DNA of 26,138 nt, taken from positions 1 to 26,138 of the forward strand of contig CYKH01000281.1 of NCBI GenBank assembly GCA_001460835.1, read 5' to 3'. Positions within the stretch are counted from its first letter, which is position 1. Each line of letters begins with the position of its first letter. The notes beneath the pieces are model-generated. The model made no database searches. It was not told the origin of the DNA and saw only the letters and a list, made by a program, of their open reading frames with translations. Both the position numbers and the translations under genes were made by a program. This DNA comes from Bodo saltans. Taxonomy: Eukaryota; Euglenozoa; Kinetoplastea; Eubodonida; Bodonidae. Shown in pieces: positions 8,659 to 16,583 of the stretch.

Positions 8659-8987
8659 TGACAGCAGTGAGCTCAAAATTTGTTATTGTAGACAAAAAAA
8701 AACTCTTTCTAAATTCTACATTTCAAAGTGTTTCTTGAAAACAAGAAATGGGAAAAAGAATTCGTGTGCATTCGTGTTACATTCTTCCCTCAACACCACC
8801 ACCCTGTTGTCGTCTCGCCTTTGAGGGATGCCAAATCAACTTCAAAACGAAACGAAACGTTTCAACAGACGCGTAGAAGCTCATCGCCAACAATTTTCTT
8901 TCAGATTTCTACTGCCACCATTTTTTGGTGCTCCGTTTTCATCATCTTTGATTACTCGTTATCGATCCGAAATGAAGAAAGGAGATC
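8659..8987 (+). other. Intergenic region between the IQ protein and kinesin genes
   Basis: This 329-base gap holds the IQ-protein 3' untranslated region and the kinesin leader. It has an A-run just before 8702 and two pyrimidine tracts that end in AG, at 8904 and 8977. A 19-codon upstream reading frame starts at 8972 and runs to 9031, overlapping the kinesin start. I see no separate gene. Confidence 0.6.
8891..8977 (+). promoter_or_regulatory. Two candidate spliced-leader acceptors for the kinesin gene
   Basis: The first candidate is CAATTTTCTTTCAG with AG at 8903-8904. The second is the next AG, at 8976-8977, after a further pyrimidine-rich stretch; no other AG lies between them. Use of the first keeps an upstream ATG at 8972 in the mRNA. 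Use of the second removes it and leaves a ten-base genomic leader before the kinesin ATG at 8988. Confidence 0.5.
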
Positions 8988-11900
8988 ATGAGCACGCCTC
9001 GCTCACCTTCAACTGCTCCAATTTCACTTGATGTTTCCTCGGCTGATTTTGATCTTGCCCCAGGGTTTCGCTCGAGTGCAACATCGAACGCTATCTCTCT
9101 TCCAACGCCGCCATTGCCTACGCATCATAGAGTGTTACTCTACAGCACGACTGCATTTGATGTCTTTTTCAAAGTTCGTTCTAGTAACCCGTCAGTCATC
9201 AGTTGCACTCCTGCATCAGGAATGGTGATGCCGTTTGAATCTGTTGTTCTCACTATCGAAGTTCATTCTTTCGCAATTCGCCACCACGACGGCTTGTACC
9301 GCCAACTGAACCTTCAAGCTGAAAATCCAAGACTGAAAATTTCTGCAACAAGAAGAGTAACGCAGCATCACGGATCCAATCAAAGTGAAAATGTATCCAC
9401 AGTCAACATCGCTGCGTCACACAACGTTGTCCTCTCACCTTTTGGTGTCAATCAGATTGATGAAGGTACCTCTGTGATCCCTCCTTCGTCGTTTGTATCG
9501 GAAGGTGTGAGTAGTACGGTGCGCAGGAGAAACCTTCCTACACCTCGAAAAAGCGCAGACATGGAGATGGAGCCCTATTTTGGCCACGTTGCTTCCTCGG
9601 AGGTCTCTTCTTCTGGTGCTAGCGCCCTTCAGCCATCCCGCATCAGCAAGCCGTCAGCTCCAGAGCTGCCAATGCCGCCACAACGGCATGCGGCAACTGG
9701 TGCCCATGAGCCAAGTCCTCAGCCCACAACGCCTCCTACATCACGGACCGCAGCTGTGGACCGTGAAGTTATGGCAAAGCCGCAAACTGCAGCTCCAAAA
9801 ATCCCTATCGTCCCCAACCCCACTGTGTTCCCTCGCGCTGAAGCCCCGATCGTTCCATGGGGAGATGAACAAAACCAGCGCGTTCATGTCCTTGTGCGGC
9901 CACGACCCAAGACCCCACTCGAACTTGAAGCCCACCACGGCGACGAAGTGTGGATACAAACAGAGAAAAGTATCGGTGATGCGGAGAGAACTTATCTCTT
10001 TGATGGAGTGCTCAATTGCTCTGCGTCGAATCGAGATGTTCACGAGTTGGCTGGAGTTCAAACTCTTATGGAGGGCGTCGCAAGAGGCGTGAATGCTTGC
10101 ATGCTGCTGTACGGGCAAACAAACAGCGGCAAGACGCACACCCTTTTCGGCTCTTTTGTGGACCAAGGCCATCACGAGACGAGTTTTGTCGATCAAGTTC
10201 GCAAGGAGCAAGGCCTGCTGTACTTCGCGCTTCATTCACTTTTTCGCTTTATTCGTCATTCAGATGGTGATACCTGCACTCTTTCTTTGTTCGAAGTTTA
10301 CAACGAAGAAGTCCGTGATTTGTTTGCGGACTCGGTGTACTTCGATGAAAGTGGAAACCCTGTTCGCCACAAAAAGGCGCAGCTACTTTTTGACCCAATC
10401 TCAGATGGTTTTCTTATCGATGGCCTGATAGAAACTCCATTCTCTGACCTTGGCAGTGGCCTCGCCCTCCTCAGTGTTGGTCTCACCAAAGTGACACTTG
10501 GAGTTTCTCACATTAACGACCGCAGCAGCCGAGCGCATACAATTTGTAAGGTAAAAGTTTACAAAAGCAACCGATCCCATGATCAATCGCCAACGACCTC
10601 GTCTGAAGTGTTCTTCGTGGACCTTGCTGGAAGCGAATCGCTCGCAGGACCCCAACAGCAGCAAGCAGCACTTGATGCTGAAATTTCAAGCATGATGATG
10701 TCGTCGCTAGCATCGGGGTCTGGTGCTTTAAAGCAAACAGCAGCGTGGACTGATGATTTTTCAAGAGTCAAATCTGCACACCATATTTCGAGATCATCCG
10801 TCTCTAAACGGGAAACTGCAAACATTAATCTAAGCCTGACGTCATTGAAAAAGTGCATCCTGGAGCTTTCACGCCAGCAACGCGCGAATCAGCAGCAATC
10901 GCGCGATGGATCGACTTCATTCCGCAAGTCCGGTTCAATGGCTGCTCGGCCATCAACCGCATCGCGACCTTCCTTTGTCGGCGGATTTATCCCTTTCAGA
11001 GACTCTGTTCTTACAAAAATTCTGAAGACTTCTCTATCTGGAAACAGTCGCGTTCTGATGATCTGCACTGTTTCTCTCAGCGACATGAATTACCGTGAGA
11101 CAAAAGCAACGTTAGCTTTTGGTACGCTGGCGAAGTCAGTCACAACTTCAGCGTTTGCCAACACAGAGCATCAATCGCATCCAAACAACGGCGTGAACGA
11201 GAAATTGAAAGCCCTTGAAAACGAAAATGTTTCCCTCAAGGAACAAATCGCCAACTTGGAAGCGGTTATCATGGCACACACACGAGAAATATCACTTGGG
11301 TCCAACATGAGGGGACTTCTCACTGACGCTGGTGGGAGCGCTCCTCGTGATTCGCTTCCAAATACAGTTTCGTTAGCGCCTAGCGGTGGTGCTTCAGCAG
11401 CGCGTGCTTCTCAGAACGTTGATGCAACACATCTTGTGCAGTTTGAAGCGTCTGAAAAAAGATTGGGAGAACTAGTGGCTGATACTCTTAAATACCTTGC
11501 AGATGGCGTGCGTGCGCTTATCCTCGTTGACCAGTCGACTAGCGTACCACTTCTAACTTCAGCGTCTCGTGGTGGCACCGCTCAACCACCGCTACCTGCG
11601 CGCGGCGGTGCTCAAAAAGATAAAATCGCAAAACTAGCGTCGATGCAACCGTTCAGCAGAACTCAATCCTCCACAACACCTAGGTATCAAGTAACTGCAG
11701 CTCAGCGTGCTGCGCCTGTGGTTCGAGCCGTAACTCTTCGTTTGAAACTACCACAAGGACGATTTGGCGGTGAGGTCATAGTTGTCGATGGTCTGAAACA
11801 ATATCGAGTGAAGATTGAAGACATGTCAAGAGTTGTTCTCGGGAAAAACTTCCCCGAACTTCGTGCCGCTGCCACAGCGACTCAAGCTGAAGAAGATGCA

Positions 11901-12755
11901 GAATCAGCAGCATTTATCCCGACAAAAACTCTGGCGTCTGTTTCCATTTTTCCATTTTCAAGCGTAGGTATAAGTACCAACAACTCACCACGACTTGCTA
12001 CCAAAGACCCGCTTCTCACATTCCTCTGCTCGGAAGAAAGTGACTTGGAGGGTTGGGTGATTGCGCTGGCGCACCTATCAACACAAGGCAGCAGCAGCGG
12101 ACCTGGTGCTTCATCAACATCATCTGCAGTTTCCATCCGAACAACGAATGTCTTCATGTCTTCTCTAGATGCTGCCAAAGGTTCTGGTGCTTCTAATCGT
12201 TCCGTGGCCCCTCCAACAACTTCAACGTTCCTTCGTTCAAAATCATCATCGGGTGGGCTGCCATCGCAAACCGTTCGCCGTCCGCCGATTCTCTTCTCGT
12301 GGGATATCAATACAATTGCCCGAAATTTTCCTTACGCGGTGAAGAGTGCATTCCAACAACAGCCATCTTCGAGGACGGCTCGAGGGCAACTGCCATCCTT
12401 CGTAGTTCTCCCTCGCAACAACCGTAGAGATGATATTGATGATTCTGATGATCAAATCCCTACAGATGTAGATCTCCTTCTCGCTCAATTAAGCGAGAAG
12501 GAGTTGCTACTGTGCAAACAGCACAATATTGATTTGGCGGAATATCTTCAAACTCGAAGTTTTATTCTTGGTGATGTCCCACAACAGGGAACTGAAGGGC
12601 AAACGAGGCGATCCATGTTGATCAGTTTGTACGACATCCGATTGAGCTGCCCGGTTTCCTTGTACCAAGCATTTGTGGTGGTGAAGTTTCTTCGAGATCA
12701 ACGGTTGATCCTTGATCTCCACGCATACCTGAGCTCAGGCTTCGCACATTTGTGA
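8988..12755 (+). CDS. Kinesin motor protein with N-terminal MSP-like and C-terminal PH-like domains
   Basis: A microtubule motor of 1255 residues. Residues about 48-118 look like an MSP/VAP-type beta domain (FFKVRSSNPSVISCTPASGM, then a P-x-E-S-V turn). A disordered Pro/Ser linker runs to about 290. The motor spans about 296-725: P-loop GQTNSGKT (376-383), switch I NDRSSRAH (510-517, with Ala where SSRSH is usual), switch II DLAGSE (545-550), the NINLSL helix (612-617) and FIPFRDSVLTKIL (from 667). Loops L11 and L12 carry large extra segments. A short coiled coil follows (about 737-763). Residues about 905-1035 resemble a PH domain, closing with a helix around EGWVIALAHL. The last 150 residues are unrecognised. 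The ATPase should work on motif grounds. I cannot assign a kinesin subfamily; a PH-like tail recalls kinesin-3, but no FHA domain is seen. Confidence 0.92.
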   Translation: MSTPRSPSTAPISLDVSSADFDLAPGFRSSATSNAISLPTPPLPTHHRVLLYSTTAFDVFFKVRSSNPSVISCTPASGMVMPFESVVLTIEVHSFAIRHHDGLYRQLNLQAENPRLKISATRRVTQHHGSNQSENVSTVNIAASHNVVLSPFGVNQIDEGTSVIPPSSFVSEGVSSTVRRRNLPTPRKSADMEMEPYFGHVASSEVSSSGASALQPSRISKPSAPELPMPPQRHAATGAHEPSPQPTTPPTSRTAAVDREVMAKPQTAAPKIPIVPNPTVFPRAEAPIVPWGDEQNQRVHVLVRPRPKTPLELEAHHGDEVWIQTEKSIGDAERTYLFDGVLNCSASNRDVHELAGVQTLMEGVARGVNACMLLYGQTNSGKTHTLFGSFVDQGHHETSFVDQVRKEQGLLYFALHSLFRFIRHSDGDTCTLSLFEVYNEEVRDLFADSVYFDESGNPVRHKKAQLLFDPISDGFLIDGLIETPFSDLGSGLALLSVGLTKVTLGVSHINDRSSRAHTICKVKVYKSNRSHDQSPTTSSEVFFVDLAGSESLAGPQQQQAALDAEISSMMMSSLASGSGALKQTAAWTDDFSRVKSAHHISRSSVSKRETANINLSLTSLKKCILELSRQQRANQQQSRDGSTSFRKSGSMAARPSTASRPSFVGGFIPFRDSVLTKILKTSLSGNSRVLMICTVSLSDMNYRETKATLAFGTLAKSVTTSAFANTEHQSHPNNGVNEKLKALENENVSLKEQIANLEAVIMAHTREISLGSNMRGLLTDAGGSAPRDSLPNTVSLAPSGGASAARASQNVDATHLVQFEASEKRLGELVADTLKYLADGVRALILVDQSTSVPLLTSASRGGTAQPPLPARGGAQKDKIAKLASMQPFSRTQSSTTPRYQVTAAQRAAPVVRAVTLRLKLPQGRFGGEVIVVDGLKQYRVKIEDMSRVVLGKNFPELRAAATATQAEEDAESAAFIPTKTLASVSIFPFSSVGISTNNSPRLATKDPLLTFLCSEESDLEGWVIALAHLSTQGSSSGPGASSTSSAVSIRTTNVFMSSLDAAKGSGASNRSVAPPTTSTFLRSKSSSGGLPSQTVRRPPILFSWDINTIARNFPYAVKSAFQQQPSSRTARGQLPSFVVLPRNNRRDDIDDSDDQIPTDVDLLLAQLSEKELLLCKQHNIDLAEYLQTRSFILGDVPQQGTEGQTRRSMLISLYDIRLSCPVSLYQAFVVVKFLRDQRLILDLHAYLSSGFAHL

Positions 12756-12860
12756 AGATGCACACAAAGTCTTTAGATCTACATTTTCATTTTTATGTTC
12801 TCTCTGTGGTGTGGTGATGATTCAATTCATTCCGCCAGTGAGTGGTCTTCCGAATTTATT

Positions 12861-12890
12861 TACTTTTTCATTTGTTTGTTTATTTTTCAG
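12861..12890 (+). promoter_or_regulatory. Predicted spliced-leader acceptor for the zuotin gene
   Basis: A T-rich tract ends in TATTTTTCAG, with AG at 12889-12890. The next ATG is at 12906, leaving a 15-base genomic leader. This fixes the start of the zuotin gene inside a longer open frame. Confidence 0.7.
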
Positions 12891-12905
12891 TTTCTTGCGC
12901 GAAAA

Positions 12906-14774
12906 ATGTCTACCACGACGGCGACATTGACGCTCTCGGCACCGTTGCCTGTGATCACTTCTTCTGACTTTGCCAAGCTACCAGCATTTTCTGGAGCTGC
13001 GGCTGTCATCAAGTCGTCGACATGCGAACCCGTTGGATCGATCTTCCAGCGTCGCCTCGAGCTTCAACAGTTTCTCGAGCGAGGCTTGAGTGAGGGAGGG
13101 GACACCCCAAAGAAGGGCCACAAGGACCCCAACAGCACCGAAGGTGGCACGTCTCCTACTGGTACGCGCGAAGGCAAGAATAAGAAGACAGTGAAGCTTT
13201 CTGAGGAAGACCTCGAAGTTGACTGGTATGATCTCCTCAACCTCCCCAACGCTGAAGGTTCTTCTGAAGAGCAAGTCCGCACTGCCTATCGCCGTCGCTG
13301 CCTTGAGACTCACCCTGACAAGCAAGCTGACAAGTCTGATGAGCTCTTCAAGAAGGTTCAGCGTGCGTTTGAAATTCTCGGCGACCCTGACGCGCGTCGA
13401 GCTTACGACTCCTCTCGTCCTTTCGACGACACGATCCCTGACGACAAAGTTTCTGAGGAAAATTTCTACGAGTTCTTTGGTCCAGTGTTTGAGCGCAACA
13501 AGAAATGGTCCATCCATCCACTCCCGTCCCTCGGCGACGAGACCACTACCATCAAGAACATCGAACGCTTTTATGATTCATGGCTGCACTTCCACTCGTG
13601 GCGCGACTTCTCTCATGAGTGTCGAGATGAACTTGAGAATATTGATGAAGGCATGTGCCGTGAGGAGAAGCGCTTTTACCAGCGTGAAAACGATCGCGTT
13701 TTGAATCAGATGCGCCGTCAAGAGCAGAAACGTGTCCGCACCCTTGTCGATCGTGCAAGGACGAATGATCCTCGTCTTCGCAAGAAGCGCGAGGAGGAAG
13801 AAGCAAAGCGTGAAGCGGAAAAACGTGAGCGTGAGGCTGAGAAGCAGCGCCTGATCGATGAACATCACCGTCGTCGCAATGAGCAATTGGAGGCTGAGCG
13901 AAAAGCTCAAGAAGAGCAGAAACGCGCCATCGTTGATGCCAAGAGCATTGTGAAGACCATCGCACAAAACTTGTTCCAATACTTGGATTCAGTCAGCCTT
14001 CTGGATCGCACAAAGACGAACATGTTGCTGCCCAATGTAGTGAGGCAACCTAATATTCAGTGGTTCTTCTCGAAGGCAAATGTGGAAGAAGCAGAAGAAA
14101 TGCTCAAGACCGTCACTGAAGCATCCACAACACCCGAAGGCACCGACGTTCCCGCCGTGTTGGAGTTCAACAGACTGATCGAAGAGAAGGAACAACGCAT
14201 TGGTGTTTCTCGCTACGGTGAGCCCATCAAGAAAAAGCCGGTCACTGCGGTTCCCGTTGCTGCTGCTGCTGCCGAAAAGCCCAAAGTTGTCGCAAAAGAA
14301 GTCGTTGCTGCGAAGTCGTGGTCTGAAGATGATGTCATCTTGCTGCAGAAAGCCATCGCCAAGTACCCTGGAGGCACTGTTGACCGTTGGCGTCGCATCG
14401 CAGTCATGATGCGCGAAAAGTTTACTGAAGAAGAGGTCCTGGTGAAGACAAAGGAACTTGAATCAGCTCCTAAGGGCGGTGGCATTCACACTGCTGGAAC
14501 TCCAGCTCCGGACGCGACTCCCGTTGCGGAAGTTGCTGCTGCTGCAACAACTGACGCTGCGACACCTGCTGCTCCTGCAGCACCAACCGGTGACGCGACA
14601 ACTGTTGAGGACTGGACACCTAAACAGCAAAAGCAGCTCGAAGTTGGTCTCCGTGACTTGAAAGACTACAAAGAGAAGGACAAGTTCCAGAAGGTCGCTG
14701 CCGGTGTTGAGGGTAAAACTGCCAAGCAGTGCTTCGACCGCTACAAGTTCCTGTGCACGTTGAAGAAGAGCTAA
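12906..14774 (+). CDS. Zuotin/DNAJC2-type ribosome-associated J-protein
   Basis: A 622-residue co-chaperone, matching the length of animal DNAJC2/MPP11 (about 620) and longer than yeast zuotin. These proteins bind the ribosome near the exit tunnel and stimulate Hsp70 on nascent chains; the SANT-bearing form also has chromatin roles in animals. Seen: J domain with HPD at 136-138; a zuotin-homology region (FYEFFGPVFERNKKWS, then WLHFHSWRDFSH); a long charged helix rich in Lys, Arg and Glu (about 265-340); a helical bundle; and two SANT/Myb-like repeats beginning at W472 and W570. An upstream in-frame ATG at 12795 would add 37 residues, but that stretch includes the T-rich tract and lies before the predicted splice site, so I start at 12906. 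Confidence 0.95.
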   Translation: MSTTTATLTLSAPLPVITSSDFAKLPAFSGAAAVIKSSTCEPVGSIFQRRLELQQFLERGLSEGGDTPKKGHKDPNSTEGGTSPTGTREGKNKKTVKLSEEDLEVDWYDLLNLPNAEGSSEEQVRTAYRRRCLETHPDKQADKSDELFKKVQRAFEILGDPDARRAYDSSRPFDDTIPDDKVSEENFYEFFGPVFERNKKWSIHPLPSLGDETTTIKNIERFYDSWLHFHSWRDFSHECRDELENIDEGMCREEKRFYQRENDRVLNQMRRQEQKRVRTLVDRARTNDPRLRKKREEEEAKREAEKREREAEKQRLIDEHHRRRNEQLEAERKAQEEQKRAIVDAKSIVKTIAQNLFQYLDSVSLLDRTKTNMLLPNVVRQPNIQWFFSKANVEEAEEMLKTVTEASTTPEGTDVPAVLEFNRLIEEKEQRIGVSRYGEPIKKKPVTAVPVAAAAAEKPKVVAKEVVAAKSWSEDDVILLQKAIAKYPGGTVDRWRRIAVMMREKFTEEEVLVKTKELESAPKGGGIHTAGTPAPDATPVAEVAAAATTDAATPAAPAAPTGDATTVEDWTPKQQKQLEVGLRDLKDYKEKDKFQKVAAGVEGKTAKQCFDRYKFLCTLKKS

Positions 14775-14860
14775 GCCTGCTAATGCAACAACACACACTT
14801 GAACTTTCCATTCCAATAACCCTTGAGATGATCGTGTAAGCTAACTTTCTTGACCACCTT

Positions 14861-14903
14861 TATTTGTCTCTTGCGTCTCTTCTTATTTGTGAGTTTTCTC
14901 AAG
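14861..14903 (+). promoter_or_regulatory. Predicted spliced-leader acceptor for the YIF1 gene
   Basis: The pyrimidine-rich run TATTTGTCTCTTGCGTCTCT continues to AGs at 14892-14893 and 14902-14903. No further AG precedes the ATG at 14937, so the genomic leader would be 43 or 33 bases. Confidence 0.55.
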
Positions 14904-14936
14904 TAATTGCGCCTCGTTTCGTTTTTCTTCTCGCTG

Positions 14937-15713
14937 ATGAAAGAACAATCTCGGCAAATGTTCGGAGAGAATCCAGATAGCAATATGATGATGCAGCTCG
15001 GGCTGTCGTACGGGCAGCGCGTCTTCCAAGAAGGCGAAAAGGGACTTAGCAAGTACTTACCCATCCTCAACGATGTCCGGCGTTACTTCCGAGTCAATAA
15101 CCAATACGTGAAGAAGAAGCTCCTCATGATCTTCTTCCCATTCAACAAGCAATTCTCCCGCCAGCAGTATCAGTTCGAAGATGACTCAGGTGCCAACGGC
15201 AACAATGCAGCTCCTACTCAGTTACCTCCAACAGACGATGTTTGCTCGTTCGATCTTTACATTCCTCTCATGGCACTGATCACGTACGTGACCATCTGTG
15301 GCTTTGTGAGAGGCATCAATCAAGGTTCTCTTGGCGCGGACTTCTTAGCGTCCACATTGACATCGATCTTTTTCTGGGTATTTTTAGAAGTTGCAGTGAT
15401 CAAAATATTCAGATACATCATGAACCTTCCCCAGACATTTGCTGCGCTTGACATCGTCGCGTTGTGTGGCTACAAATACGTTGGAGTGTCGCTGCTGGTT
15501 CTGTTTAGAGAAACGTTTGCTCTTCATGGTCATATCCTGGCAATGTTGTCGACGCTCTATATTGCCGCCGCCGCCGCCTTTTTTGCATACCGTGCTATGA
15601 GCGAATTTTACAGTCGAGACGGCAAAGTTCCTGTTCAAGCTCGTCCCTTGGTTTATGGAGCAGCTGGTTTGCAAATTCCATTTGTTCTGTGGTTCTCAAT
15701 GAGACCATTCTAG
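14937..15713 (+). CDS. YIF1 family ER-Golgi membrane protein
   Basis: A 258-residue integral membrane protein of the YIF1 (Hrf1) family. Members pair with YIP1-family proteins in the early Golgi and act in ER-to-Golgi transport with Rab/Ypt GTPases. Family features seen: a cytoplasmic N-terminus; FFPFNKQFSR just before a hydrophilic spacer; then DLYIPLMALITYV, the typical first membrane segment; and GYKYVG (178-183). About five membrane segments are visible, near 108-125, 135-158, 176-193, 198-221 and 239-255. Length is slightly below the animal proteins, mainly at the N-terminus. The frame is open upstream to a TTG at 14907, but the first ATG after the predicted acceptor is 14937. Confidence 0.92.
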   Translation: MKEQSRQMFGENPDSNMMMQLGLSYGQRVFQEGEKGLSKYLPILNDVRRYFRVNNQYVKKKLLMIFFPFNKQFSRQQYQFEDDSGANGNNAAPTQLPPTDDVCSFDLYIPLMALITYVTICGFVRGINQGSLGADFLASTLTSIFFWVFLEVAVIKIFRYIMNLPQTFAALDIVALCGYKYVGVSLLVLFRETFALHGHILAMLSTLYIAAAAAFFAYRAMSEFYSRDGKVPVQARPLVYGAAGLQIPFVLWFSMRPF

Positions 15714-15850
15714 AAAGCAAGAGCATGTTGTAGAGGTGAAGATTTGTGTCATTTGGCAAGGAGTAGCGATTGCTCTAGATAATTTCAACTGTGTTTCTGT
15801 ATTTCTTATTCGCTTTGAGCGTAACATCGTAATTATTTTTGTAGCACATC

Positions 15851-15891
15851 GTCTTTCCTACCTTCATTCGTTGGTTCACACTTTCATAAAG
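15851..15891 (+). promoter_or_regulatory. Predicted spliced-leader acceptor for the PRP38 gene
   Basis: A pyrimidine-rich run (GTCTTTCCTACCTTCATTCG onward) ends at the AG at 15890-15891, eight bases before the ATG at 15900. An alternative AG lies at 15843-15844 after ATTATTTTTGT. Confidence 0.55.
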
Positions 15892-15899
15892 ACGGAATC

Positions 15900-16472
15900 A
15901 TGTCTGCTGCAAGTGCTTCATGGGACCTGAAAGGTCGATCTGCCCTGAATGCAATTCAACCTCAGCAACAGCAGCGTATTTTGCGGTCTCAGCTTTGGTT
16001 GCAGGTCGTAGGGAAGCCACTCATGTGGGTCATCGAAAGGGGAATCGACTTGGAGCGTGTAGGTTGCGTCTACGGCCGAGGAGACGTTGTCCTTCCAGAT
16101 TTATTTATCTGTCTTGTTGCGAGGCTGCTTCAAATTCTTCCGAAACCTGAACTTGTCCTTGCGATGGTTCGTCAGGAGGAACACAAGTACCTGAGAATTC
16201 TTGGTGCAGTTGTTGTTCGCTTGATTGGGAACCAAACTATGAGTAACGTGACGATGGAGATTTGCTTTGAAGATTATCGCAACATTCGAGTTCGCGGATC
16301 AGATGGAAACGTTTCAGTTGAGCCGCTTGACAAGCTTTGTGAGTCTTTGTTCTTTGGAAGCGATCAGCCTGATGAACCACTTGAACCTGGAAGTGAAAAC
16401 GCCAATCTCGGTGGTTGGCTTGGGTTGCATCTCTCCTCTGGTATTTATCGAGCTGCCACAACTTCGCGGTAA
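15900..16472 (+). CDS. PRP38: PRP38-family pre-mRNA splicing factor, C-terminus possibly frameshifted
   Basis: A 190-residue protein with the PRP38 core. PRP38 is a spliceosomal tri-snRNP/B-complex protein needed for spliceosome activation; in trypanosomatids, splicing serves mainly spliced-leader addition. Matches seen: GKPLMWVIERGIDLERVGCV at the place of the conserved VDKAMELRFVGGVYG segment, then PDLFICLVARLLQILP, HKYLRILGAVVVRLIG and FEDYRNIRVRGSDG. The family usually closes this domain with an LPRLxKR-like motif. In this frame the protein instead ends in an unrelated Gly/Ser-rich tail. One frame over (+1), at 16426-16464, the DNA reads PLVFIELPQLRGK, which resembles the missing end. A one-base error or real frameshift between about 16400 and 16435 is possible. 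There is no C-terminal RS-rich tail in either frame. Confidence 0.85.
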   Translation: MSAASASWDLKGRSALNAIQPQQQQRILRSQLWLQVVGKPLMWVIERGIDLERVGCVYGRGDVVLPDLFICLVARLLQILPKPELVLAMVRQEEHKYLRILGAVVVRLIGNQTMSNVTMEICFEDYRNIRVRGSDGNVSVEPLDKLCESLFFGSDQPDEPLEPGSENANLGGWLGLHLSSGIYRAATTSR

Positions 16473-16539
16473 GAAAACGCATATTGCTGTTTTTTCTTGT
16501 TTTGAAAAGTGCCTCTTTCAATCTGTTTCTTCACATCAC

Positions 16540-16566
16540 TGCTTCTTTGTTTTCCATTGGTAATAG
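16540..16566 (+). promoter_or_regulatory. Predicted spliced-leader acceptor for the five-helix membrane protein gene
   Basis: GCTTCTTTGTTTTCCATTGG is followed by TAATAG, with AG at 16565-16566. The ATG at 16584 is the first downstream, leaving a 17-base genomic leader. Confidence 0.6.
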
Positions 16567-16583
16567 CTGCGCGGTTCGTCGTC

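Noticed and set aside
9741-10235. Minus-strand open frame of 164 codons
   Set aside because: It lies opposite the kinesin linker and P-loop region, where + strand motifs are unmistakable.
12795-12905. In-frame 37-residue N-terminal extension of the zuotin gene
   Set aside because: It is encoded by the T-rich polypyrimidine tract and lies upstream of the predicted AG at 12890, so it would not be in the mature mRNA.
12978-13517. Minus-strand open frame of 179 codons
   Set aside because: It lies opposite the J-domain of the zuotin gene, which is strongly supported on the + strand.
16509-16583. Signal-peptide-like extension of the five-helix membrane protein
   Set aside because: It begins at GTG, and its hydrophobic residues come from the pyrimidine-rich splice tract. 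The first ATG after the acceptor is 16584.
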